A stretch of DNA of 64,000 nt from Pontivivens ytuae (lineage in GTDB: Bacteria; Pseudomonadota; Alphaproteobacteria; Rhodobacterales; Rhodobacteraceae), in contig NZ_CP064942.1 in the NCBI RefSeq assembly GCF_015679265.1, positions 2,264,001-2,328,000 on the forward strand. Direction: 5' to 3'. The position numbers and the translations under genes were made by a program. Shown here one piece after another: positions 1-8,205 of the stretch. The notes under the pieces are model-generated. The model worked only from the letters and a program-made list of their open reading frames with translations. It searched no databases and was not told the DNA's origin. The stretch's first letter is position 1. The number at the start of each line of letters is the position of its first letter.

Positions 1-472
1 CGTAGGTCGCCTCGACCCAGCAGAACTGATCGGCGTTGCCGAGCGTGGTCCACAGCCAGCCGACGATGGGGTCGGTCGGGCTGGGGCAGAACTTGTCGAG
101 CATGCCGAGATAGAGCTGCCACATCGCTACGAACGCGACGGCGGTCAGCGCAATATCACCCAGCAGCAGGAAGCCGCGTTGCGTGGCGCGAGGAAAGCGC
201 TCGACCAGGATGTCGACCGTGACGTGGCCGCGGTTGAGCTGACACCAGGGCAGGAAGCTGAAGACGGCGATGGCGCAACCGACCTGCACCAGTTCGAAGT
301 CGCCGGGCACCGGGCCAAGGCCGAGCGGCACCATGGCCCGTCCGATGATGGAGGCGACGGTCATTCCGGCGATCGCGGCGAGGATCACCCCGCCGAACAG
401 CGCAAGATAGCGAGCGAGCGCGCCGAGAATGGCGCCTGTCCGGGCCTCGGCCCGAGGAGCGATGGCGGCCAC
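1..472 (-). CDS. TRAP transporter small permease (DctQ-like), 3' end outside window
   Basis: Membrane subunit of a tripartite ATP-independent periplasmic transporter, which imports carboxylates or similar solutes using an ion gradient and a periplasmic binding protein. Reading from a GTG at 472, preceded by GGGAGG at a 5-nt spacing, the protein has a first hydrophobic helix (about residues 15-35), then the family-typical stretch PGDFELVQVG, a second helix ending FLPWCQLNRGHVTVDIL, and a third helix. The QLNRGHVTVD part is characteristic of DctQ proteins. About 157 codons are visible with no stop, so the C-terminus lies beyond the left edge, where a large permease (DctM) would be expected. A palindrome that could be its operator lies 28 bp upstream. 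The substrate cannot be told from this subunit. Confidence 0.85.
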   Translation of the reverse strand, partial: MAAIAPRAEARTGAILGALARYLALFGGVILAAIAGMTVASIIGRAMVPLGLGPVPGDFELVQVGCAIAVFSFLPWCQLNRGHVTVDILVERFPRATQRGFLLLGDIALTAVAFVAMWQLYLGMLDKFCPSPTDPIVGWLWTTLGNADQFCWVEATY

Positions 473-500
473 GTGATCCTCCCTGACCCGGCGGCGCAAT

Positions 501-516
501 TGAACCGTTCGGTTCA
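501..516. promoter_or_regulatory. Palindromic operator candidate upstream of the TRAP permease
   Basis: TGAACCGTTCGGTTCA: two perfect 7-bp arms around a TT centre, between the end of the P1 peptidase gene and the GTG start of the TRAP small permease. Size and symmetry fit a dimeric TetR or GntR-type repressor. No regulator gene is adjacent in the window, so the cognate protein is unknown. Confidence 0.5.
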
Positions 517-547
517 GGAAGCGGAACAGGGCGTATCTGTCAAGCAG

Positions 548-1528
548 CTATGCGTCCTGGGGCAGGTCGCGCCAGGCGGGCAAGCGATCTCCCGGCGCGG
601 GTGTGGCTTCGAAGACGGCGCGGGCGATGGCGCGAGCGAGGCAGATGGCTGCGGCATGGCCAAGGGCCAGCGGATCGGCGGGGCCGGCGGCTCCGGTCGC
701 GGCGGCGAAGATCAGATCGCCGTCCATCGGCGTGTGCGAGGGAACGATGGCCCGCGCCATGCCGTCATGCGCAGCGGTGGCGAGCCGCGTGCAACCCGCC
801 TTGTCGAGCGTGGCGTCGGTCGCGACGATTGCGATGGTGGTGTTGGCGCGCTCCATCGCCTCACGCTTCGTCTCGAAGGTCGCGGCAAGGGTTGGACTGG
901 GCATGCCGAGGCCACCGAACTCATCGTCGATCTCGAAGGGCGCGGCCCAGAACCGCCGTCCGTAACAGACATTGCCGAGCGGGTTCGCGGCGACGAGCGC
1001 CCCGACCGTATGGCCCGAGGGCAGGACGAGAGAGGCCGAGCCGAGCCCGCCCTTGAGACCGCCTGCAATCGCCCCCATTCCGGCGCCTGCGGTACCGAGA
1101 GCGAAGTCCTCGGCGGCGGTGCGATAGGCCGCTGCGCCGAGCTCACGATACGGGTTCTGCGCCCAGTCCTTATCGCCACCATTGATCAGGTCGAACAGGA
1201 TCGCCGCCGGGACGATCGGCACCCGCACCGGCCCCACCGCGAAGCCACGCCCGTCTTCTCGCAGCGCATCCATCACGCCCGCCGCCGCATCCAGCCCGAA
1301 GGCCGAGCCGCCGGAGAGGACCAATGCGTCGACCTGCTGCACCGACTTGTCGGGGGCGAGCAGGTCGGTTTCCCGCGTGCCGGGCGCGCCGCCCATGACG
1401 CTGACGCCGCAGGTGAAGGGCTCCTCTCCGATGAGCACCGTGGAGCCGGTCTTGATCGCGCGGTCCTCGGCATTTCCGACGCGCAGGCCGGAAACGTCGG
1501 TGATGAGGTTTCGCTGTCCGGGTTTCAT
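548..1528 (-). CDS. P1 family (S58, DmpA/NylC-like) N-terminal nucleophile peptidase
   Basis: 326 residues. The family comprises autoprocessed N-terminal nucleophile hydrolases such as DmpA L-aminopeptidase/D-esterase and the nylon-oligomer hydrolase NylC. Visible family features are the start NLITDVSGLRVGNAED, the glycine-rich LSGGSAFGLDAA around residue 75, and NTTIAIVATDATL at 229-241. By analogy with NylC, cleavage after Asn229 would free Thr230 as the nucleophile. No signal peptide, so it is probably cytoplasmic. It is last in a minus-strand series with the cupin, SDR and dehydrogenase genes, 76 bp after the cupin. The substrate is unknown; amides, beta-peptides or D-amino acid esters are known for relatives. 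The start is followed by a normal family N-terminus. Confidence 0.85.
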   Translation of the reverse strand: MKPGQRNLITDVSGLRVGNAEDRAIKTGSTVLIGEEPFTCGVSVMGGAPGTRETDLLAPDKSVQQVDALVLSGGSAFGLDAAAGVMDALREDGRGFAVGPVRVPIVPAAILFDLINGGDKDWAQNPYRELGAAAYRTAAEDFALGTAGAGMGAIAGGLKGGLGSASLVLPSGHTVGALVAANPLGNVCYGRRFWAAPFEIDDEFGGLGMPSPTLAATFETKREAMERANTTIAIVATDATLDKAGCTRLATAAHDGMARAIVPSHTPMDGDLIFAAATGAAGPADPLALGHAAAICLARAIARAVFEATPAPGDRLPAWRDLPQDA

Positions 1529-1604
1529 TGCGACCGCCCCCTCCCTGACCCTCCCCCGTCTGCGGGGGAGGGGACGCGGGTTGCGGATGGAGCGCAGAAG
1601 CCCA

Positions 1605-1958
1605 TCAGATGCGCGGCTTTGCGGCGGCGGTGGCCGGGTCGCCGGTGTTCGGCTCGCCCTTCGGCTCGATCAGCAGCACCTTCGCCTCGGCCTCCGCCCG
1701 CGGGCGATGCGTAACACCGGCGGGCACGACGAAGAGCTCTCCTGCCCGGATCCGGTGGCTCTCCCTACCCTCGATATCCATGGTGATCTCCCCATCCAGC
1801 ACCAGGAAGAAATCGTCCGTGTCCGGGTGGACGTGGAACGGAAACTCGCCCGCGAACTTCACCACCATCACGTCATTGCCGTTGTAGTCGGCGACCACAT
1901 GCGGGTCCCAGTGCCCGTCGAACTGCGCCAGCTTCTCAGCCAGATTGATCGTCTTCAT
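1605..1958 (-). CDS. Cupin-domain protein
   Basis: Small single-domain cupin of 117 residues, starting MKTINLAEKL. Cupin motif 1 is seen as FPFHVHPDTDDFFLVLDG, with the two His and downstream acidic residue that normally bind a divalent metal, and motif 2 as FVVPAGVTHRPRAE with the third His. The ATG at 1958 was chosen because GAAGAGAG lies about 8 nt upstream; a start at 1964 is also possible. The next gene upstream ends 34 bp away. Such proteins serve as small dioxygenases, isomerases or sensors, so function is not assigned. The position after an SDR and aldehyde dehydrogenase suggests a role in the same catabolic route. Confidence 0.8.
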   Translation of the reverse strand: MKTINLAEKLAQFDGHWDPHVVADYNGNDVMVVKFAGEFPFHVHPDTDDFFLVLDGEITMDIEGRESHRIRAGELFVVPAGVTHRPRAEAEAKVLLIEPKGEPNTGDPATAAAKPRI

Positions 1959-1992
1959 GCCCATCACTCTCTTCAAATACGCAAAAGCGCGC

Positions 1993-2733
1993 TCAGATGC
2001 AGCGCCCGCCATCGACCTCCATAGCGACGCCGGTAATCATTGCGGCCTCGTCGGAGCACAGGAAGCAGGCCGCGTTGCCCATGTCCGCGGGCGTCGAGAA
2101 GCGGCCCAGCGGGATCGTCGAGAGGAACTTCGCTCGCATCTCCGGCGTGTCCTCGCCCATGAAGCTCTTGAGGAGCGGCGTCTCCCCCGCCACGGGGTTG
2201 AGCGCGTTCACCCGGATGCCGTCGGGCGCCAGCTCCACCGCCATCGCCTTCGTCGCCGTAATCATCCAGCCCTTGGAGGCATTGTACCAGTTGAGCCGCG
2301 GTCGCGGGCTGACCCCGGCGGTGGAGGCGACGTTTAGGATGCAGCCGGAGCCGCGCGCCTTCATCTCCGGTACGAAGGCACGGGCGGTGAGGTAGACCGA
2401 CTTCGCGTTGACCCGCAGCACCCGGTCGAACTCGTCCTCGGTCACGTCCTCCATGGGTTTCGGCAGGTGCGTGATCCCGGCATTGTTCACGAGGATGTCG
2501 GGCACGCCGAAGATCGAGCGGGCCTCGGCCGCCAGACGATTCACGCTGTCACCCTCGCCCACATCGACCTGCACCGCCTCGGCCCCGACCTCGGTCGCCA
2601 TGGCCCGCGCGGCGTCGCCATCGATATCGGCGACGATGACCCGCGCGCCCTCCGCCACGAACTTGCGCACGATCCCCGCGCCGAAGCCGGAAGCTCCGCC
2701 GGTCACGATCGCGGTCTTTCCATCGAGCCTCAT
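1993..2733 (-). CDS. SDR family oxidoreductase
   Basis: Classical short-chain dehydrogenase/reductase of 246 residues. The Rossmann motif TGGASGFGAG sits at about 12-21, the structural NNAG motif at about 87, the Ser at about 138 and the catalytic YNASK at about 152. The C-terminus GVAMEVDGG is usual for 3-oxoacyl-ACP-reductase-like enzymes. Asp36 after the second beta strand (VIVADIDG) favours NAD over NADP. Its start ATG overlaps the stop of the acetyltransferase gene as ATGA, showing translational coupling within the operon. Substrate unknown; the aldehyde dehydrogenase two genes upstream suggests an alcohol or keto intermediate. Confidence 0.9.
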   Translation of the reverse strand: MRLDGKTAIVTGGASGFGAGIVRKFVAEGARVIVADIDGDAARAMATEVGAEAVQVDVGEGDSVNRLAAEARSIFGVPDILVNNAGITHLPKPMEDVTEDEFDRVLRVNAKSVYLTARAFVPEMKARGSGCILNVASTAGVSPRPRLNWYNASKGWMITATKAMAVELAPDGIRVNALNPVAGETPLLKSFMGEDTPEMRAKFLSTIPLGRFSTPADMGNAACFLCSDEAAMITGVAMEVDGGRCI

Positions 2734-3245
2734 GGCGCGCCTCCGTCCAGTTCCAGTCTCCGCACGTGACGCATGTGCCCGTCGCCCTCCGGATCGCCCG
2801 GCACGGTGCGTTCCAGCGTGAAGCCCTGCCGCTCCCAGAACCGCCGCCCGGCCTTGTTGGCGTCGAGCACCGCGATGCGGATCACCGGCGCGCCCAACGC
2901 CTCGGCCCGCTCCCGGATGAAGGCGAAGGCCGCGGTGCCGAGGCCCTTCCCCCGCTCCGCCGGGTCAAGGACGAGCAGGCCCATGTACCAGTCCTTCGGC
3001 GCGTAATAGCCCTGGATCGATCCGGCGAAGCCAGCGAGCGTCCCGTCCGGCCGCTCCAGCCCGTAGTTGTGGTAGCCATCGGGACCAATCTGCGGCGGGG
3101 CGCCGCTCAGGCACTCGCGGACATATTCGTCGCCGGGCTCCTTGCCGGTTTCGAGCCGCACGTAGTCCCCGGCGCGATCGAAGAGGTCGCGGACCCGGCC
3201 GAAATCCCGCTCCGCATTGAAGCGCACATAGGTGATCTCATCCAT
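2730..3245 (-). CDS. GNAT family N-acetyltransferase
   Basis: 171 residues. The acetyl-CoA pyrophosphate-binding loop is seen as ERGKGLGTAAF at about 113-123, followed by a late motif NKAGRRFWERQGF typical of GNAT folds. The start ATG at 3245 overlaps the end of the aldehyde dehydrogenase gene by 8 nt, and its stop overlaps the SDR start, so it sits tightly inside an operon. A much longer reading frame upstream is antisense noise within the dehydrogenase. The substrate cannot be deduced; a polyamine or amino-aldehyde is conceivable given the upstream PuuB/SpuC-like genes, but that is inference. Confidence 0.85.
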   Translation of the reverse strand: MDEITYVRFNAERDFGRVRDLFDRAGDYVRLETGKEPGDEYVRECLSGAPPQIGPDGYHNYGLERPDGTLAGFAGSIQGYYAPKDWYMGLLVLDPAERGKGLGTAAFAFIRERAEALGAPVIRIAVLDANKAGRRFWERQGFTLERTVPGDPEGDGHMRHVRRLELDGGAP

Positions 3246-4665
3246 GACGCGCCGCCACCGTCTTGAGCGTGGTAAAGCCGTAGAGCGCCTCGAACCCCTT
3301 CTCGCGGCCATGGCCGGAGAGACCGGTGCCGCCAAAGGGCAGCTCCACGCCCCCGCCCGCGCCGTAGTTGTTGATGAAGACCTGCCCGGCGCGCAGCCGC
3401 TTGGCGAGCCGCATCTGCCGCGCGCCGTTCTCCGACCAGATGCTCGCGACGAGGCCATAGTCCGTGCCGTTCGCGATGGCGACGGCCTCCTCTTCGTCAT
3501 CGAAGGGAAGGACGACCTGTACGGGGCCGAAGATCTCGTCGCGGGCGAGCGGGTGGTCCGGGCCAATCCCGGTGAGCAGGCGCGGTGCGACGTAGTGGCC
3601 TTGGGTGGGGGCATCGTCAACGATCCGCCCCTCGGCTGCGACCTCGCCGCCTTGGGCGAGAAAGCCCTCGACCGCCGCCTTCTGTTTCGCCGAGATGAGC
3701 GGCCCCACCTCCAGATCGTCCACCGCGCGCCCGACACGCAGGGCGGCGTAGCGCTCTGCCATCCGCGCCAGCACCTCGTCATGGCGCGACCGCTCCACGA
3801 GGATGCGAGAGGAGGCCGAGCAGGTCTGGCCTGCGTTCTGGATGCCCGCGTTGACGAGGAACGTCAGCGCCGACTCCAAATCGGCGTCGGCAAAGACGAC
3901 CTGGGGGGATTTACCGCCGAGCTCCAGCGTCACGGGCACGATGTGCTCGGCCGCCGCGCACTGCACCGCCCGCCCGACGCCGACAGAGCCGGTAAAGCTG
4001 ACATGCCGGATGCCGGGATGGGCGGCGAGCGCCGCGCCGGCCTCGGCCCCCAGCCCCGGCACGACGTTGAGCGCTCCTGCGGGCAGACCGGCCTCGGCAG
4101 CGATGGCGGCGAAGGCGAGCGCGGTCAGGCAGGCCTGCTCGGCAGGTTTCAGCACGCAGGCGTTGCCGGTGGCCAGCGCGGCACCGACCGAGCGTCCGAT
4201 GATCTGCATCGGGTAATTCCAGGGGATGATATGACCGGTGACGCCGTGCGGTTCGCGCAGGGTGTAGACGGTGTAGCCGTCGAGATACGGGATCGTCGCA
4301 CCATGCAGCTTATCCGCAGCACCGCCGTAGAATTCGAGGTAGCGGGCGAGCGCCACCGCGTCGGCCCGCGCCTGGGTGAGTGGCTTGCCGACGTCCTGCG
4401 CTTCAAGTGCCGCCAGCTCCTCGACCCGTTCGGCCACGATCCGACCCATGCAGGCGAGCACCCGGCCGCGCTCCGCCGCCGTGGCCCGGCCCCAATCGCC
4501 GGAAAGAGCAGCCTCGGCGGCGTGCACGGCGGCGTCGATCTCGGCCGCTCCACCGCGGGCGATCTCACCGATCTGCTGTCCGGTGGACGGATCCTCGAGC
4601 GGCAGATGGGCGCTGACGCCCTGCCACACTCCGTCGATGAATACGCCGCGCCGGTCGAACTCCAC
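3238..4665 (-). CDS. NAD(P)-dependent aldehyde dehydrogenase (betaine/aminobutyraldehyde type)
   Basis: 475 residues, oxidising an aldehyde to the acid. Visible motifs are IIPWNYP in the N-terminal cofactor domain, the general-base Glu in ELGGKSPQ at about 247, the catalytic Cys in GQTCSASSR at about 280, and EIFGPV near the end. The GTG at 4665, not the farther upstream ATG, was chosen: GGGAGG stands 6-8 nt before it and the protein then begins with the usual FDRRGVFIDGVW. In polyamine breakdown an enzyme of this type oxidises gamma-glutamyl-aminobutyraldehyde or 4-aminobutanal, and a PuuB-like oxidase gene lies just upstream. A palindromic repeat separates the two, so cotranscription is not certain. 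Exact substrate is inferred. Confidence 0.9.
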   Translation of the reverse strand: MEFDRRGVFIDGVWQGVSAHLPLEDPSTGQQIGEIARGGAAEIDAAVHAAEAALSGDWGRATAAERGRVLACMGRIVAERVEELAALEAQDVGKPLTQARADAVALARYLEFYGGAADKLHGATIPYLDGYTVYTLREPHGVTGHIIPWNYPMQIIGRSVGAALATGNACVLKPAEQACLTALAFAAIAAEAGLPAGALNVVPGLGAEAGAALAAHPGIRHVSFTGSVGVGRAVQCAAAEHIVPVTLELGGKSPQVVFADADLESALTFLVNAGIQNAGQTCSASSRILVERSRHDEVLARMAERYAALRVGRAVDDLEVGPLISAKQKAAVEGFLAQGGEVAAEGRIVDDAPTQGHYVAPRLLTGIGPDHPLARDEIFGPVQVVLPFDDEEEAVAIANGTDYGLVASIWSENGARQMRLAKRLRAGQVFINNYGAGGGVELPFGGTGLSGHGREKGFEALYGFTTLKTVAARHG

Positions 4666-4729
4666 GGCCGCCCTCCCTTTTTTGCGGATGAGCCAAGCTG
4701 GACGACGCCGCAAGGTCAAGCTTGGCTTT

Positions 4730-4797
4730 CATCTTTCCCGAAATACGCCCGTCGCGCCGCTGGCCGAGGGCGCGCCATGCGTATTTGGAGAAAGGTG
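4730..4797. repeat. Intergenic palindromic repeat, class 1
   Basis: Imperfect inverted repeat of about 68 bp. Outer arms are CATCTTTC and GAAAGGTG and inner arms are AAATACGC and GCGTATTT, around a GC-rich centre. A closely similar element lies at 30958-31026 and shorter relatives at 8063-8120, 19124-19180, about 38200-38240 and 62875-62915. Such elements are scattered between operons in Rhodobacteraceae. Here it separates the FAD oxidase and aldehyde dehydrogenase genes and may act as a terminator or RNA-stability element. Confidence 0.75.
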
Positions 4798-4802
4798 AGG
4801 GA

Positions 4803-6092
4803 TCAAAGGCGGTCGCGCAGGGCGTACCAGCTCATGGCGAAGGCCAGAAGCGGCGTGCGCCAGCTGGAGGGGCCCGGGAAGGTACGGTGGGCGAGGCGGG
4901 CCATGGTCTCGAACCGGGGGCTATCGCCGGTGATCGCCTCGGCCACGAGGGCACCGCAGAGCGTCGCGAGGGCGACGCCGTGCCCAGAGTAGCCGGAGGC
5001 CGACAGGACGCCAGGCGCGGGACGCGTCAGGTAGGGCAGGCGGTTCATGGTGATGCCGAGCGTGCCGCCCCAAGCGTGGGTGATCTTCACGTCCCGGAGT
5101 TGTGGAAAGATCTCGAGCATCGGCTTGCGGGCCTTGGCGGCGATGTCGTCGGGGAAGCGGTAAGAGTAGCTCTCCCCCCCGCCAAAGAGCAGGCGGTGAT
5201 CGCGGGTCAGGCGGAAGTAGTTCACCACGAACTTCGCGTCGGCGACTGCGTGGTTGTGGCGGATGAGGGCTCGGGCGCGCTCCTCGCCTAGCGGTTCAGT
5301 CGCGAGGATGTAGTTGTTGATCGGCATGACCCGCCGCGCGATGCCGCGGTCGAGATCGCCGAGATAGCCGTTGCAGGCGAGGATCACGTGGTCCGCTCGG
5401 ATCCGGCCTCGGCGGGTGACGATGGTGGTGCCCTCACGGGCCAGCGCCGGAGTGTTTTCGTGGAGGCGGACGCCTGCGGCCCGGACCGCGCGGGCGAGGC
5501 CCAGAGCGTAGTTCAGCGGGTGCAGATGTGCGGCAGTCGGGTCGAGCACGCCGCTGGCATAGGCGTCGGTGCCGAGGTGGTCGCGCAGCGCGTCGTGGTC
5601 GAGGAACTCGAGGGGCTGGCCGTACTGCTCGTTCATGTGCCGGGCGTGGCGGCGCATCTCGGCGGTATGGGCGGGCTTGTGATCGGTGTAGAGGATGCCG
5701 GGCGCGAGCTCACACTCGATGGCGAGCTCCGCGATCAGGTCCTTGACGAGCTGCTTGGCGTCCTCGCCGATCTGCCAGAGGGTTCGGGCGGTGTCGCGGC
5801 CGAACATCTCCTCCATCTCCGGCGCCTCGACCCGCTGACCGGAGCCGACCTGTCCGCCGTTGCGCCCAGAGGCGCCCCAGCCTGCGCGGTGGGCGTCGAT
5901 CAGCACCACGTTGCGACCCGCGCGGGCGAGGTGCAGTGCGGCGGAAAGGCCGGTATAGCCCGCCCCGACGATGCAAACCTCAGCCCGAATGTCGCCGTCG
6001 AGCGCCGGGGCGGGGGGCAGCGGCGTCGCTGTGTCCGCATACCAGCTCGCCGGATACTCCCCCGGCCGGTCGTTGGCGTAGAGCAGGTTCAC
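4803..6092 (-). CDS. puuB: FAD-dependent oxidoreductase, PuuB-like (gamma-glutamylputrescine oxidase family)
   Basis: 429 residues, DAO-fold flavoprotein. An N-terminal FAD site reads CIVGAGYTGLSAALHLA at about 41-57, followed by GWGASGRNGGQ, where related enzymes hold FAD; YSGHGVALATL lies near the C-terminus. Order and motifs match E. coli PuuB, which oxidises the free amine of gamma-glutamylputrescine to an aldehyde with release of ammonia and peroxide. The GTG start at 6092 overlaps the stop of the aminotransferase gene as GTGA, so the two are coupled. No glutamylputrescine synthetase gene is in the window, so another amine substrate is possible. Confidence 0.8.
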   Translation of the reverse strand: MNLLYANDRPGEYPASWYADTATPLPPAPALDGDIRAEVCIVGAGYTGLSAALHLARAGRNVVLIDAHRAGWGASGRNGGQVGSGQRVEAPEMEEMFGRDTARTLWQIGEDAKQLVKDLIAELAIECELAPGILYTDHKPAHTAEMRRHARHMNEQYGQPLEFLDHDALRDHLGTDAYASGVLDPTAAHLHPLNYALGLARAVRAAGVRLHENTPALAREGTTIVTRRGRIRADHVILACNGYLGDLDRGIARRVMPINNYILATEPLGEERARALIRHNHAVADAKFVVNYFRLTRDHRLLFGGGESYSYRFPDDIAAKARKPMLEIFPQLRDVKITHAWGGTLGITMNRLPYLTRPAPGVLSASGYSGHGVALATLCGALVAEAITGDSPRFETMARLAHRTFPGPSSWRTPLLAFAMSWYALRDRL

Positions 6093-7480
6093 GCGGTGAA
6101 CGCTCCCTCCGCCTTCGCTTGCGCCATGCCCTCGTCGAGGCTCTGCCAGGCGAGTTCGATCAGGCGGTCGATCTCCTCGTGCGTGATCACGAGCGGCGGC
6201 GAGATGATCATCTTGTCGCCGACATGGCGCATGACGAGGCCGTTGGCGAAGCAGCGCTCGCGGGTCATCAGGCCGACAGTGCCCTCGTTGGCGAAGGCGG
6301 CGCGGGCGGCCTTGTCGGGGGTCAGCTCCAGCGCGCCCATGAGGCCGACCATGCGGGCCTCGCCGACCATCGGGTGCTCGGCCAGCGTCGCCCATTTCTG
6401 CGCCATGTAGGGAGCGGTGTCCTCGCGGACGCGGTCGATGATACCTTCCTCGCCCAGGATGCGAATGTTCTCCAGCGCCACGGCCGCGGCGACGGGGTGC
6501 GAGGAGTAGGTGTAGCCGTGGAAGAACTCGCCGGAGGCTTCGATGACCTCCGCCACACTCTCCCGGATGATCGAGCCGCCGATGGGCTGGTAGCCCGACG
6601 AAAGGCCCTTGGCGATGGTCATGATGTCGGGATCGATCCCGAAATGCTGCGAGCCGAACCAGTGGCCGGTGCGCCCGAAACCGCAGATCACCTCGTCGGC
6701 GATCAGCAGGATCTCGCGTTCCCGGCAGATGCGGGAAATCTCTGGCCAGTAGCTCTCCGGCGGGATGATGACGCCGCCTGCGCCCTGGATCGGCTCGGCT
6801 ATGAAGGCCGCGACGGTGCCCTCGCCCAACCGGTCGATCATCTCTTCGAGCTGGCGGGCGCGGGCGCGACCGAACTCCTCGGGCGAGAGATCGTCCCCCT
6901 CCGCCCACCAGTGGGGTTGATCGATATGGACTATGTCGGGGATCGGCAGGCCCCCTTGGGCGTGCATCGCGCCCATCCCGCCGAGGCTCGCGCCGCCCAT
7001 GGTCGAGCCGTGATAGGCGTTCTTCCGCGCGATGATCGTCCGCTTCTCGGGCTTTCCCATGGCGTGCCAATAGTGGCGGACGAGGCGGATGTTGGTGTCG
7101 TTCGCCTCGGACCCGGAGCCTGCGTAGAACACGCGGTTCAGGTCCCCCGGCGCGATCTCGGCCAGCTTGGCGGAGAGCGCCACAGCAGGCGGATGGGTGG
7201 TCATGAAGAAGGTATTGTAGAAGGGAAGTTGGCGCATCTGGCGCGCGGCGGCCTCTGCCAGCTCCTCTCGCCCGTAGCCGATATTGACGCACCACAGGCC
7301 CGCCATCCCGTCGAGGATGCGATTGCCCTCACTGTCGGTCAGCCAGACGCCGTCAGCCTGCGTGATCACCCGCGCGCCGCGCGCCCGCATCGCGGCACTG
7401 TCGGAGAACGGGTGGATGTGGTGCGCGGCGTCGAGCGCCTGCAACTCGGCGGTCGGGTAGTGGTTGTCCTTCGGGGCCAT
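6089..7480 (-). CDS. spuC: Class III aminotransferase, SpuC-like (putrescine/omega-amine:pyruvate)
   Basis: 463 residues. PLP-dependent class III transaminase with GSGSEAND (cofactor phosphate region, about 122), LLIADEVICGFGRTG (about 247-261) and the Schiff-base Lys in TIAKGLSSGYQP at about 288. It resembles Pseudomonas SpuC along its full length, including the opening HHIHPF and the ending MIISPPLVI. SpuC transfers an amino group from putrescine or cadaverine to pyruvate; taurine:pyruvate aminotransferase is the closest alternative. AAGGAG lies 6 nt before the ATG. Together with the coupled PuuB-like gene and the aldehyde dehydrogenase it points to catabolism of polyamines or other primary amines. 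Confidence 0.85.
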   Translation of the reverse strand: MAPKDNHYPTAELQALDAAHHIHPFSDSAAMRARGARVITQADGVWLTDSEGNRILDGMAGLWCVNIGYGREELAEAAARQMRQLPFYNTFFMTTHPPAVALSAKLAEIAPGDLNRVFYAGSGSEANDTNIRLVRHYWHAMGKPEKRTIIARKNAYHGSTMGGASLGGMGAMHAQGGLPIPDIVHIDQPHWWAEGDDLSPEEFGRARARQLEEMIDRLGEGTVAAFIAEPIQGAGGVIIPPESYWPEISRICREREILLIADEVICGFGRTGHWFGSQHFGIDPDIMTIAKGLSSGYQPIGGSIIRESVAEVIEASGEFFHGYTYSSHPVAAAVALENIRILGEEGIIDRVREDTAPYMAQKWATLAEHPMVGEARMVGLMGALELTPDKAARAAFANEGTVGLMTRERCFANGLVMRHVGDKMIISPPLVITHEEIDRLIELAWQSLDEGMAQAKAEGAFTA

Positions 7481-7512
7481 GGGCGTCTCCTTCGACGCGA
7501 AGGTGGCGCGGA

Positions 7513-8034
7513 TCAGGGGCGAAGGGAAGGGGTGTCGAAGCGCTCCATCCGCTCGGTGCGGTAGCCGTTCGCCTCCAGGAGCGCGAGCGCCTCCGCGATG
7601 GCCTCCGGCGTGGGGCAGATACGGCGGGCGAGGATCCAGGCGAGGCCGCCGCCGGGGCTGGCGGTCACCGCGACCTCGCCGTCGAGCGACAGGATCAGGT
7701 AGTCGGACCAGGCGAAGGGCAGGGCGGGGGCGAAGCTCACCTCCAGCAGCCCCGGGCCGGCGACGCGGGCGATCCCCTCGGCCCGGCGGACGGTGCCGCC
7801 CGGCTCGATGCAGGCGTTGATCACGGAGATATCGCCATCGGGTCGCGGCACATAGGTCGCGGTGGACTGTCCGCAGCCGCGCTGGAAGACGTTGGGAAAG
7901 CGCGCGATCTCGACCCAGGTCCCGGCCAGCGCCGCCACGGGGACCTCTGCAGGGAGCACCGCCACCGACCGGTCGCGATAGGCGGAGCAGGCGCCCAGCA
8001 GGAGCAGCACCACCAGGATCGTCGCGCGGCTCAT
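7513..8034 (-). CDS. Outer-membrane lipocalin (Blc-like lipoprotein)
   Basis: 173 residues. Begins with a short hydrophobic signal and lipobox LLGACSAY (Cys16), so it is lipidated; no Asp follows the Cys, which favours outer-membrane delivery. The lipocalin signature GTWVEIARFPNVFQRGC follows at about 41-57, and the C-terminal region WILARR fits the third lipocalin motif. Bacterial Blc-type proteins bind lysophospholipids or fatty acids and are used in envelope stress. It precedes the SpuC-like gene by 32 bp on the same strand but has its own Shine-Dalgarno context, and it is divergent from ychF. Function beyond lipid binding is inferred. Confidence 0.85.
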   Translation of the reverse strand: MSRATILVVLLLLGACSAYRDRSVAVLPAEVPVAALAGTWVEIARFPNVFQRGCGQSTATYVPRPDGDISVINACIEPGGTVRRAEGIARVAGPGLLEVSFAPALPFAWSDYLILSLDGEVAVTASPGGGLAWILARRICPTPEAIAEALALLEANGYRTERMERFDTPSLRP

Positions 8035-8062
8035 GGCACTCCCCTTCCGTTCCACTCTCCCA

Positions 8063-8120
8063 AAATATCCCCGCCGGAGGCAGCCGTCAGCCGCCTTGCG
8101 CGCCTCCGGCGGACATATTT
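8063..8120. repeat. Class 1-related palindrome between lipocalin and ychF
   Basis: Arms AAATAT (8063) and ATATTT (8115-8120) enclose perfect 11-bp arms CCGCCGGAGGC (8071-8081) and GCCTCCGGCGG (8102-8112). It resembles the element at 4730 and the half copies near 38200 and 62880 that carry the same GCCTCCGGCGG arm. It occupies the divergent promoter region 8035-8205, which shows no other feature I can support. Confidence 0.7.
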
Positions 8121-8205
8121 GGTGCACGGAAGACGGCGCGGGCGCTTGACCCCGTCCGGCCCTGCGCCTTAGTGAAGCCGGTCTTTTTCCGGGAAGGAGC
8201 GCGTC

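Noticed and set aside
501..516. Treating the TRAP palindrome as a fourth RutR site
   Set aside because: Half-sites are TTGAACC rather than TTGACC, so the dyad spacing differs from the RutR consensus.
179..1714. Long plus-strand reading frame opposite the P1 peptidase and cupin genes
   Set aside because: Composition is Arg/Gly/Asp/His-rich as expected for the antisense frame of high-GC coding DNA, with no domain and no ribosome-binding site.
2730..3782. Apparent 350-residue GNAT fusion protein
   Set aside because: The N-terminal half is an out-of-frame reading of the aldehyde dehydrogenase gene; the real start is at 3245.
4803..7295. Apparent 830-residue protein covering oxidase and part of the aminotransferase
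   Set aside because: Only the last 429 residues form the flavoprotein; the first part is a shifted frame of the aminotransferase gene. No fusion is supported.
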